A stretch of DNA of 5,403 nt from positions 1-5,403 of the forward strand of contig JANNHP010000067.1 of assembly GCA_031404455.1 (NCBI GenBank), read 5' to 3'. The stretch's first letter is position 1. Each line of letters starts with the position of its first letter. Under the pieces are notes generated by a model. It was not told where the DNA came from. It made no database searches and was given only the letters and a program-made list of their open reading frames with translations. Both the position numbers and the translations under genes were made by a program. Below are positions 1-4,803 of the stretch, in pieces. Origin of the DNA: JANNHP01 sp031404455. GTDB lineage: Bacteria; Planctomycetota; JAJSAM01; JAJVHW01.

Positions 1-1
1 C

Positions 2-940
2 GAGGTCCTCATCGGCCCCGGCGGCCGGGAGTTCGCGGGGTCGACCAACTTCGGCCTGCACCGGTGGCTTCTCACGGAGGAGCCCGTCGCGAAGTTCGAC
101 GGCGCGCCGGCGTCGCTGCTCTTCTCGCGCATCGTCGCGCCGCAGACGGCGATCGACGTGACGTCGAAGCCGCTCTCGGCCGTGCTGCGTCTCACGCGCA
201 AGGGCGGGTTCAAGAAGCCGATCCTGGAGGAGGGCGGTCAGCGGATCGTCGCGCGCGGCAAGGACGGATCGGTCGACGTCGCGGTCTCGGCCGCCGAGCC
301 GCCCGCAGGCACGGTGATCCTCGGACGCCCGTACGCCGGCAAGGCGGACATGAAGCGGTATCTCGCGTCCACGCCGATGGTCGAACTCGAGCATCCCCGT
401 CTCCAGCAGTACGCCACCGAAGCGATCCACGGCCTCATCAACGCGCTGCGGTGCGCGCGGGAGATCGAGTCGGTGGTGCAGCAGACGCTTCAGCCCGCGC
501 CGGCCGACGTCGGCTTCGCCTCGGCGTGCGAGGCGATCTCGTCCTCGACGGGCGATTCGACCGAGTACGCGGTTCTCGCCGTCGCGTACGCGCGGTCGGT
601 CGGGCTGCCCGCGCGGCTCGTCGCGGGCTTCGTCCACTGGGACGCCTCGACGTGGAAGGGCGTGCCGCGTCCCCTCGGTGCCTTCGCGTTCCACGCGTGG
701 GCCGAGGTGCTGATCGCCGACGGGACCTGGTATCCGATCGACCCGATCCGCGTGCGGGACTCGCCCGGCGCCGTGACCGTGGACGACCTCGCTGGGTTTG
801 GCGGCTTCGACGCGACGCACGTCGCGATCCTGAAGTCCGACCTCGCGACGTCCACGCCGGTGACGGACATCGTCCTCCCGGTGCTGGAGTTCATGGACGG
901 CCTCACGATCGAGGTCGTCGCGCCCGCGGCGCCGCGCTGA
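2..940 (+). CDS. Transglutaminase-like superfamily protein, 5' truncated, nucleophile Cys replaced by Ser
   Basis: The frame is open from the first bases of the window, so the start lies upstream; 312 residues are visible and the ATG at 158 is internal. Numbering from the first visible codon, residues about 173-250 match the transglutaminase core: a GDSTEYA motif, then an amphipathic helix ending in GLPARLVAGF, then FHAWAEV and WYPIDPIR. In active relatives the first motif reads GDC(T/S)E(H/Y)A, with Cys as nucleophile. Here the codon at 557-559 is tcg, giving Ser186. The His (His231, codon 692-694) and Asp (Asp247, codon 740-742) of the triad are kept. The preceding beta-rich part resembles the N-terminal region of long bacterial proteins with this core. 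Such proteins normally act as thiol proteases or amidases; with Ser this one may be inactive, binding or structural. The lipoprotein gene follows after 77 nt. The family assignment is firm, the function is not. Confidence 0.85.
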   Translation, partial: EVLIGPGGREFAGSTNFGLHRWLLTEEPVAKFDGAPASLLFSRIVAPQTAIDVTSKPLSAVLRLTRKGGFKKPILEEGGQRIVARGKDGSVDVAVSAAEPPAGTVILGRPYAGKADMKRYLASTPMVELEHPRLQQYATEAIHGLINALRCAREIESVVQQTLQPAPADVGFASACEAISSSTGDSTEYAVLAVAYARSVGLPARLVAGFVHWDASTWKGVPRPLGAFAFHAWAEVLIADGTWYPIDPIRVRDSPGAVTVDDLAGFGGFDATHVAILKSDLATSTPVTDIVLPVLEFMDGLTIEVVAPAAPR

Positions 941-955
941 CTCCGCGGACGGTTC

Positions 956-973
956 GCGACGACCCGGCGTCGC
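956..973 (+). other. Short hairpin after the transglutaminase-like gene
   Basis: GCGACG (956-961) and CGTCGC (968-973) form a perfect 6-bp stem with a 6-nt loop, 15 nt after the stop at 940. No T-run follows, so it is not a clear intrinsic terminator. It could be a 3'-end stabilising structure, or chance in GC-rich DNA. Confidence 0.25.
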
Positions 974-1017
974 CTGTCCGGGAATGCCGCCGCCGGGGTG
1001 AGTTGTTCATCTTGCGC

Positions 1018-1569
1018 ATGACGAAGACGAAGCTGTTCGGCGCCACGGCGCTCCTGGCTGCGGTCGGCGGGTTCCTCGCCGCCGGTTGCCGCTCCACGTA
1101 CGACCGCCGCGATCCCACGGGCGAGACGTTTCCCGCGGTGCGCGGCAACGCGCTCGATGGCCGGGGAGTCGAGATTCCGGCGGCGTTCGCGGGCAGACCG
1201 GTGCTGCTCCTCATCGGCTACGAGCAGAACACTCAGTTCGACCTCGACCGTTGGCTGCTCGGGCTCGCGCAGGCGGGCGTGTCGGTCGCCACGTACGAGG
1301 TGCCCACGATCCCGGGCCTCGTGCCGGGCCTCTTCTCGGGGTACATCGACGGCGGCATGCGCCGCGGCATCCCCGAGGAGGACTGGGGCGGAGTGGTGAC
1401 CGTCTACGGCGACGGTGACGCGATCGCGCGCTTCACCGGCAACGCGGACGGCCTGCCCGGGCGCATCGTGCTGCTCGACGCGAACGGCAGCGTGGCGTTC
1501 TTCCACGACCGCGGGTTCTCTCCCGGCACGCTCGACAAGCTCCGCCTCGCGGTCGAAGCGGCGCGCTGA
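1018..1569 (+). CDS. Putative lipoprotein with thioredoxin-like fold, no redox cysteines
   Basis: The protein has 183 residues. Its N-terminus MTKTKLFG is followed by a hydrophobic stretch ending in FLAAGC, a lipobox-like site; Cys24 would be lipidated and the protein tethered to a membrane, facing out of the cytoplasm. The mature part follows thioredoxin/peroxiredoxin order: GETFPAVRG, a strand (residues about 61-67, PVLLLIGY), a helix (DLDRWLLGLAQAG), a strand with EVPTIPGL, then VVTVYGD and RIVLLDANGSVAFF (GIVLLD-like beta hairpin), and a terminal helix. There is no CxxC; GYEQNTQ sits where the redox motif would be, and Cys24 is the only cysteine. The ATP10-type assembly factors are another thioredoxin-like family without CxxC that could be compared. 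ATG 1018 is the safe start. GGGGTGAG at 995-1002 is better spaced for TTG 1012, which would add two residues. The frame is also open far upstream, but there it only shadows the previous gene. The fold is inferred from pattern; the exact family is unrecognised. Confidence 0.75.
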   Translation: MTKTKLFGATALLAAVGGFLAAGCRSTYDRRDPTGETFPAVRGNALDGRGVEIPAAFAGRPVLLLIGYEQNTQFDLDRWLLGLAQAGVSVATYEVPTIPGLVPGLFSGYIDGGMRRGIPEEDWGGVVTVYGDGDAIARFTGNADGLPGRIVLLDANGSVAFFHDRGFSPGTLDKLRLAVEAAR

Positions 1570-1618
1570 TCCGCGGTCGCCACGGGCGTCCGCGGCGTCG
1601 TGGTTCGCGGCGAGCGCG

Positions 1619-1627
1619 TGGTACCCT
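1619..1627 (+). promoter_or_regulatory. Candidate extended -10 promoter for the secreted protein gene
   Basis: TGGTACCCT reads as an extended -10 (TGn followed by TACCCT), placing transcription start near 1634 and leaving a leader of about 30 nt. No convincing -35 lies 16-18 bp upstream. The same TGGTAnCnT pattern is found in the better-supported promoter on the other strand at 4711-4703, which gives mild support. Confidence 0.35.
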
Positions 1628-1649
1628 CCGCCGCCCCGGGACCGTCCCC

Positions 1650-1658
1650 GGAGGGAGG
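1650..1658 (+). promoter_or_regulatory. Ribosome binding site deciding the start at 1664
   Basis: The purine run GGAGGGAGG contains two overlapping GGAGG cores; the nearer one leaves a 5-nt gap to ATG 1664. This, together with the signal peptide that begins there, fixes the start, although the frame is open as far back as 1415. Confidence 0.8.
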
Positions 1659-1663
1659 ATCGA

Positions 1664-3163
1664 ATGCTCGTGCCGGGCCTACGCTCGCTCCTGACCGCAG
1701 GCCTCGTCCTCGCGGCGGCGGCGCCCTCGCTCGCGGCGCCTGAGGAGACGTTCTTCGGGGAGGACCTGAATCCGACGGACGACCCCGGCACCGTCGCCGA
1801 CGATCCGGTTCCGCTGACGACGCGGCCTCGCGCCGACGCGGCGCGCGCGTCGTTCCTCGGCAAACTGACCGGCGTCGCGACGGAGTCGTTCGACGGGTTC
1901 GCCGGCGGCACCGGGCCCGCTCTCCCGCTGACGTTCGGATCCGACACAGCCACGCTCTCCGGCGCGGGGAACGTCCTTTCGGTGGAGGCCGGGCTCAGCT
2001 TCAACGGCGTGTTCCCCACGTCGGGATCGAACGTCTACTTCCTCTTCCTCCCGGGCGGTTCCTCGTCGTTCTCGGTCGCCTTCACCGCGCCGCAGGCCGC
2101 ATTCGGGTTCTACGCCACCGACGTGGGCGACGGCTCCGGGCAACTCGTGCTCCGACTCCACCGGCCCGACGGATCGACGTCCGACGTGACCGTTCCGAGC
2201 ACCGTCGCGGGGCCGACGGGCTCGATCTTCTACTTCGGCGTCATCGATCCGGAGACCCCGTTCGACTCCGTCACCTTCACGAACACCGGCGCGGGCGACG
2301 GCTTCGGCTTCGACGACCTCACGATCGGCCGCGCGTCGCAGTTCGTGCCGACCATCGACTCGTTCTTCCTGCCGAAGAAGGTCGCGAACCGCCGCAACGC
2401 GACGACGCCGTCGAAGAGCGTGCTCAAGGCCTCCGGGTTCTTCGACACCGGCTCGAAGGTCGTGGACCTGACAGCGCCCGCGACGCTGTCGATCGGAACC
2501 ACCGACTTCGCTGTGCCCGGGCTCACCGCGGCGCCCGACGGGCGCACGTTCACGTACCAGGACGCGGCGCTGCGGTTCATCGTGGTGAAGAACCCGTTCG
2601 GCTCGTCGCGCGCCAAGTTCCGCCTCGAGTTCAAGGGCGACCTCGGCGCCTCGGTGCCGACGGAAGGCGACCTCGATCTGCGGTTCAGGAACGACGCCGT
2701 GGACGGGAGATGCCGCGTGACCCTGACGAGCGGCGGCTTCCGGATCGGGAAGAAGCGCGGCGCCCTCCTCTCGCCGAATCTCTTCGTCGTGCGTTCGCAC
2801 GCGTCCGTCCGCGGCCCGGGCAAGGACGCAGTGACGCTCATCGTCGGTCTCGCGACGAACGGCACGACGCCGGCCTCGGTCGAGGACGTCCGCGTCGAGT
2901 TCGGCGCGGGACTCTCGGCGACGATTCCCGGCGCGTCGTTCACGAGGTCCGGAGACAAGTTCTCCTTCGCCGGCGACGCCGGCGGCGTGACGAAGGTGAC
3001 GCTCGACTACCTGCGCGAGACCGCGGTGATCGTGGGCAAGGGGCTCGACCTCGGAGCGCTCACGGAGGGCCAGAACCCGCTGCGGATCGTGGTCGGGTTC
3101 GGCGACGCGAACCGCGGCGTGTCCGTCCGCGTCGCCCGGAAGAAGAGCACCGTCAAGTACTGA
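1664..3163 (+). CDS. Secreted FFGEDLN / choice-of-anchor type protein with duplicated C-terminal region
   Basis: The product has 499 residues. Residues 1-24 are a Sec signal peptide (MLVPGLRSLL, an Ala/Leu core, cleavage expected after SLA at 24). Residues about 29-222 match the exported FFGEDLNP family often found with PEP-CTERM or other sorting tails: FFGEDLNP (30-37), ATESFDGF (72-79), FPTSG (117-121), FGFYATDVGDGSGQL (147-161), IFYFGVID (188-195) and GFGFDDLTIGR (213-223). This is predicted to be a beta-sandwich surface or matrix protein. Residues about 235-499 are beta-rich and basic, seem to contain two copies of one unit (about 270-355 and 405-490), and end in ARKKSTVKY. No PEP-CTERM anchor, LPxTG or C-terminal membrane helix is visible, so the protein is secreted free or held non-covalently. 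A strong ribosome site precedes the ATG. The gene overlaps the convergent TetR gene by 11 bp. The role is probably structural or adhesive; no enzyme motif is seen. Confidence 0.85.
   Translation: MLVPGLRSLLTAGLVLAAAAPSLAAPEETFFGEDLNPTDDPGTVADDPVPLTTRPRADAARASFLGKLTGVATESFDGFAGGTGPALPLTFGSDTATLSGAGNVLSVEAGLSFNGVFPTSGSNVYFLFLPGGSSSFSVAFTAPQAAFGFYATDVGDGSGQLVLRLHRPDGSTSDVTVPSTVAGPTGSIFYFGVIDPETPFDSVTFTNTGAGDGFGFDDLTIGRASQFVPTIDSFFLPKKVANRRNATTPSKSVLKASGFFDTGSKVVDLTAPATLSIGTTDFAVPGLTAAPDGRTFTYQDAALRFIVVKNPFGSSRAKFRLEFKGDLGASVPTEGDLDLRFRNDAVDGRCRVTLTSGGFRIGKKRGALLSPNLFVVRSHASVRGPGKDAVTLIVGLATNGTTPASVEDVRVEFGAGLSATIPGASFTRSGDKFSFAGDAGGVTKVTLDYLRETAVIVGKGLDLGALTEGQNPLRIVVGFGDANRGVSVRVARKKSTVKY
3101..3136. 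repeat. 9-bp inverted repeat at the convergent gene junction
   Basis: GGCGACGCG (3101-3109) and CGCGTCGCC (3128-3136) are exact reverse complements around an 18-nt spacer, and AC/GT pairs (3111-3112 with 3125-3126) can extend the stem past one mismatch. The repeat lies inside the 3' end of the secreted protein gene. On the minus strand it begins 16 nt beyond the TetR stop, which is where a terminator stem would be expected. No T-run follows in either direction, so if it terminates it is not a canonical intrinsic terminator. Confidence 0.4.
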
Positions 3164-3854
3164 GCTTCCGTCCCTCCCGCATCTCCTTCGCGAGCGCGAG
3201 ACCGTCCTTCGCCATGCCGCGCAGGATCGGGAGGCTGCCGAGCGTGACGAGCTTCTCGAGGATCGGCACCGTCGCCTGGATGAGTCGCCGCGTGCGTTCG
3301 CGGCGCTTCGAGTCGTCGTGGAGCCAGAACAGCACGACGCCCATGTGCCAGATCCAGAGCAGGTTCGGGAGTTCCGCGGCCATCTCCTTCGACACGCGGA
3401 GCTTCGAACCGGAGACGACTTCGGCGAAGAGCGCGGTGGACTCGCGGCGCGTCGTCAGCGACTCGTCGCTGAAGGGGTTGAGCGGGCTCTCCGGGTCGGC
3501 GGCCGTGGTGAAGAGGACGCCGGAGAAGCGGTGGTACGGCTCGATCGTGTCGAGCTTCGCCTCCATCACGCCGGTGAGGCGCGCCGCGAAGTCGCGCTCC
3601 TTCTCGAGCACGGGCCGCGCCGCCGCCATGTGCTCCGCGTGGGTCCGGGCGTAGAACGCCTGGATGAGGTGCTCCTTCGACGGGAAGTAGTAGTACGCGT
3701 TGCCGACGGCGACGCCGGCCTCGGTCGCGATCGCGCGCATCGTCGTGGCGTCGTAGCCCTCTGCCGTGAAGAGGCGCATCGCGGCGTCCACGATCTTCGC
3801 CTTCGTCTCCTCGCCGCGCGTCGTGCGCGACGAGGCGTCATCCTTGGCCGCCAT
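3153..3854 (-). CDS. TetR/AcrR-family transcriptional regulator
   Basis: The protein has 233 residues. Residues about 15-61 are a standard TetR DNA-binding domain: helix 1 KAKIVDAAMRLFTAEGYDAT, the helix-turn-helix TTMRAIATEAGVAVGNAYYYF (38-57) and the SKEHLIQAFY linker (59-68). The C-terminal all-helical ligand and dimer domain contains LPNLLWIWHMGVVLFWLHDDSKRRERTRRLI (about 162-192), typical of one TetR C-terminal subfamily; the ligand cannot be told from sequence. ATG 3854 is preceded by GGAG with a 5-nt gap. The start lies 17 bp inside the end of the DCC-like gene, so translation is probably coupled. As the last gene of the operon it most likely represses its own unit through the paired TTGAAC palindromes at 4691-4704 and 4740-4753; that link is inferred. 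The stop overlaps the convergent secreted protein gene. Confidence 0.93.
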   Translation of the reverse strand: MAAKDDASSRTTRGEETKAKIVDAAMRLFTAEGYDATTMRAIATEAGVAVGNAYYYFPSKEHLIQAFYARTHAEHMAAARPVLEKERDFAARLTGVMEAKLDTIEPYHRFSGVLFTTAADPESPLNPFSDESLTTRRESTALFAEVVSGSKLRVSKEMAAELPNLLWIWHMGVVLFWLHDDSKRRERTRRLIQATVPILEKLVTLGSLPILRGMAKDGLALAKEMREGRKLST

Positions 3855-4209
3855 CCGTTCTCCGATCGGGCCACGGCTCTCCGCGTCCGCCGGCCACCCA
3901 GTTCAGGTTGGCCCGGCGGTAGGGGAGACGCGAGGGATGCCCGATCGCGAGGGCCCGCCGCCGGTAGCGGCGGAGCGCCCAGAGGACGAGGATCTCGGCC
4001 TTGCCGTCGCGCCAGACGAAGCCCTCCTCGTCGATCGCCGTCAGGTGGTCGGGAAGCGTCTCCGGATCGAGCGCCGCGGGGACGCGCGACGCGTCGATCC
4101 ATCGCGCGGGGACGAACTCGATGGGCCCGAATTTCGGCTCGGACTCGATCCAGCGCCGCGTGAACGGCGCGAGGACGCTTGAGTCGTAGATCACCGTGAT
4201 CCTGCGCAT
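3838..4209 (-). CDS. DCC/DUF393-family protein lacking the CxxC cysteines
   Basis: The protein has 123 residues. It follows the DUF393 (thiol-disulfide oxidoreductase DCC) plan: a first strand ITVIYDSSVLAPFTRRW (4-20), where usual members have YDxxCxxC, then PIEFVPA (29-35), LTAIDEEGFVWRDGKAEILVLWALRRYR (56-83) and a short C-terminal helix. The residues standing for the two cysteines are Val12 and Pro15, and the protein has no cysteine at all, so classical dithiol chemistry is excluded. A binding or scaffold role with the adjacent membrane protein is possible. Start ATG 4209 has GGAG 6 nt upstream and lies 1 nt after the membrane protein stop (TGA-C-ATG), which suggests translational coupling. 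The hydrophilic last 17 residues are read partly from DNA that also holds the TetR ribosome site and start. The family call rests on recognised pattern over the whole length; the function is unknown. Confidence 0.75.
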   Translation of the reverse strand: MRRITVIYDSSVLAPFTRRWIESEPKFGPIEFVPARWIDASRVPAALDPETLPDHLTAIDEEGFVWRDGKAEILVLWALRRYRRRALAIGHPSRLPYRRANLNWVAGGRGEPWPDRRTDGGQG

Positions 4210-4210
4210 G

Positions 4211-4660
4211 TCAGGCTCCGGCGGCGGCCGCGCCCGCGGTCGTCCCCGGCAGGGCGGGGGGCGTGAACGTCAGGCGATCGTCGGGCCCGCAGGGCGGCGG
4301 GGCCTGGTCGACGAGCGCGCGGCGGCGGATCGAGCTGAATGTGATCAGGTTGATGAAGTGCATCACGCCGAGCACGCAGAGCACGAGGCCGACCTTCCAC
4401 GAGAGCACCTCGATCGCCCGCTGCGCGTCGGGGACCGCGTCGGCGGTCTTGAGCGCGAGCGACACGTAGCCGAGGTTGATGAGGTAGAAGCCGACGACGA
4501 GCAGGTGGTTCCACGAGTCCGCGAGCGCCTCGTTACCGCGGAACACGTCCACGAGGAACACGCGCCCGTTCCTGTGGAGCGTCTGCGCCACCCAGATCGT
4601 CAGGAGGGCCGAGAGGCCCACGTAGACGAGGTACGCCACGACCTTCGGGTCCTCGAACAT
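4211..4660 (-). CDS. Small integral membrane protein, three predicted helices, first gene of TetR operon
   Basis: The protein has 149 residues. Hydrophobic segments are at about 7-28 (VVAYLVYVGLSALLTIWVAQTL), 51-71 and 87-108. Basic residues follow helix 1 (HRNGR) and helix 3 (IRRR), which suggests an N-out, C-in topology. A cytoplasmic tail rich in Pro, Ala and Gly (117-149) contains Cys124 in PPPCGPDD; Cys95 lies in helix 3. The loop NGRVFLVDVFRGNEALADSWNHLL is the most distinctive stretch and recalls uncharacterised membrane proteins encoded beside DCC/DUF393 genes, but I cannot name a family. The start is fixed by an ideal AAGGAG (4672-4667) with a 6-nt gap to ATG 4660. An upstream in-frame TTG at 4753 would begin inside an operator and is rejected. 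The stop is 1 nt before the DCC-like start. The function is unknown; operon position implies it is the main output of the TetR regulator. Confidence 0.85.
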   Translation of the reverse strand: MFEDPKVVAYLVYVGLSALLTIWVAQTLHRNGRVFLVDVFRGNEALADSWNHLLVVGFYLINLGYVSLALKTADAVPDAQRAIEVLSWKVGLVLCVLGVMHFINLITFSSIRRRALVDQAPPPCGPDDRLTFTPPALPGTTAGAAAAGA

Positions 4661-4666
4661 CGCGCT

Positions 4667-4672
4667 CTCCTT
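4667..4672 (-). promoter_or_regulatory. Ribosome binding site fixing the membrane protein start
   Basis: AAGGAG on the minus strand, 6 nt before ATG 4660, is the strongest ribosome site on this strand and separates the real start from the longer open frame upstream. Confidence 0.85.
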
Positions 4673-4690
4673 CCCGGGCGGCTGCCCGAC

Positions 4691-4704
4691 TTGAACGCGT
4701 TCAA
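4691..4704. promoter_or_regulatory. Operator 1, perfect palindrome TTGAACGCGTTCAA
   Basis: This is a 14-bp perfect palindrome, 16 bp if the flanking C and G are counted. It overlaps the 3' end of the predicted -10 (4708-4703) and covers the predicted start point near 4696, so a bound protein would block RNA polymerase. A second copy with the same half-sites lies at 4740-4753. The size and position fit a TetR-family operator; the partner is inferred to be the regulator encoded by the third gene of this operon. Confidence 0.8.
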
Positions 4705-4730
4705 GATACCACCTCGCCGGAGGCCGGCAA
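4703..4730 (-). promoter_or_regulatory. Predicted promoter of the membrane protein/DCC/TetR operon
   Basis: On the minus strand, TTGCCG (4730-4725) is followed after 16 bp by TATCTT (4708-4703), which is preceded by TGG as an extended -10. Transcription would start near 4696, inside operator 1, leaving a leader of about 35 nt before ATG 4660. This is the most AT-rich part of the intergenic region apart from the terminator tail. Confidence 0.6.
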
Positions 4731-4734
4731 GGTG
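4710..4734. repeat. 25-bp imperfect palindrome midway between the two operators
   Basis: CACCT and GCCGG (4710-4714, 4716-4720) mirror CCGGC and AGGTG (4724-4728, 4730-4734) around AGG, with a single mismatch at 4715/4729. Its centre, 4722, equals the midpoint of the two TTGAAC operators. It fills the promoter spacer and the -35 element. It may bind a second protein, favour DNA bending, or be coincidental. Confidence 0.5.
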
Positions 4735-4739
4735 AATAG

Positions 4740-4753
4740 TTGAACAGGTTCAA
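4740..4753. promoter_or_regulatory. Operator 2, palindrome TTGAACAGGTTCAA
   Basis: It has the same TTGAAC/GTTCAA half-sites as operator 1, with AG instead of GC at the centre. Read on the minus strand, the two sites agree at 13 of 15 positions, including a shared preceding C. It is centred about 50 bp upstream of the predicted start, above the -35, and 49 bp from the centre of operator 1. Confidence 0.78.
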
Positions 4754-4795
4754 GAAAAGTCCGGCGCGAGCCCGGGAGCGTCACGCGGGGCCGGA
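4754..4795 (-). terminator. Probable intrinsic terminator of the HEAT-like gene
   Basis: On the minus strand TCCGGC (4795-4790) pairs with GCCGGA (4765-4760). The stem can be extended by GCG/CGC past a 3-nt bulge, and CTTTTC (4759-4754) follows directly. It starts 8 nt after the TAG stop at 4804. The T-run is short and the loop long, so efficiency is uncertain. It ends immediately before operator 2. Confidence 0.55.
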
Positions 4796-4803
4796 GCGCG
4801 GCG

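Noticed and set aside
64..1017. Upstream extension of the lipoprotein frame
   Set aside because: It overlaps the transglutaminase-like gene out of frame, is Arg/Ala-rich, and would bury the lipoprotein signal in mid-protein.
1008..1020. Possible leaderless start of the lipoprotein gene, with CATCTT at 1008-1013 as a -10
   Set aside because: The -10 is weak and there is no matching -35; a GGGGTGAG ribosome-like site at 995-1002 and co-transcription with the gene upstream are at least as likely.
1635..1652. Possible CCGGG/CCCGG hairpin just before the ribosome site of the secreted protein gene
   Set aside because: It has only five pairs in very GC-rich DNA and does not cover the GGAGG core; no sign of a riboswitch or attenuator.
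490..2019. Long minus-strand open frame of 509 codons opposite the first three genes
   Set aside because: It spans three plus-strand genes with clear domains and start signals; its product is Arg/Ala/Ser/Pro-rich low-complexity sequence typical of GC-rich shadow frames, with no recognisable motif.
1679..2800. Minus-strand open frame of 373 codons inside the secreted protein gene
   Set aside because: The translation is extremely rich in Arg, Glu and Gly with no domain; it is the complement of a well-supported signal-peptide protein.
2710..3654. Plus-strand open frame crossing from the secreted protein gene into the TetR region
   Set aside because: It is a shadow of both genes: an Arg-rich first half, then a sequence antiparallel to the TetR coding frame.
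4661..4753. Longer start for the membrane protein at TTG 4753
   Set aside because: The extra 31 residues would be encoded by the operators and promoter, would start upstream of the predicted transcription start, and the ideal AAGGAG lies before ATG 4660.
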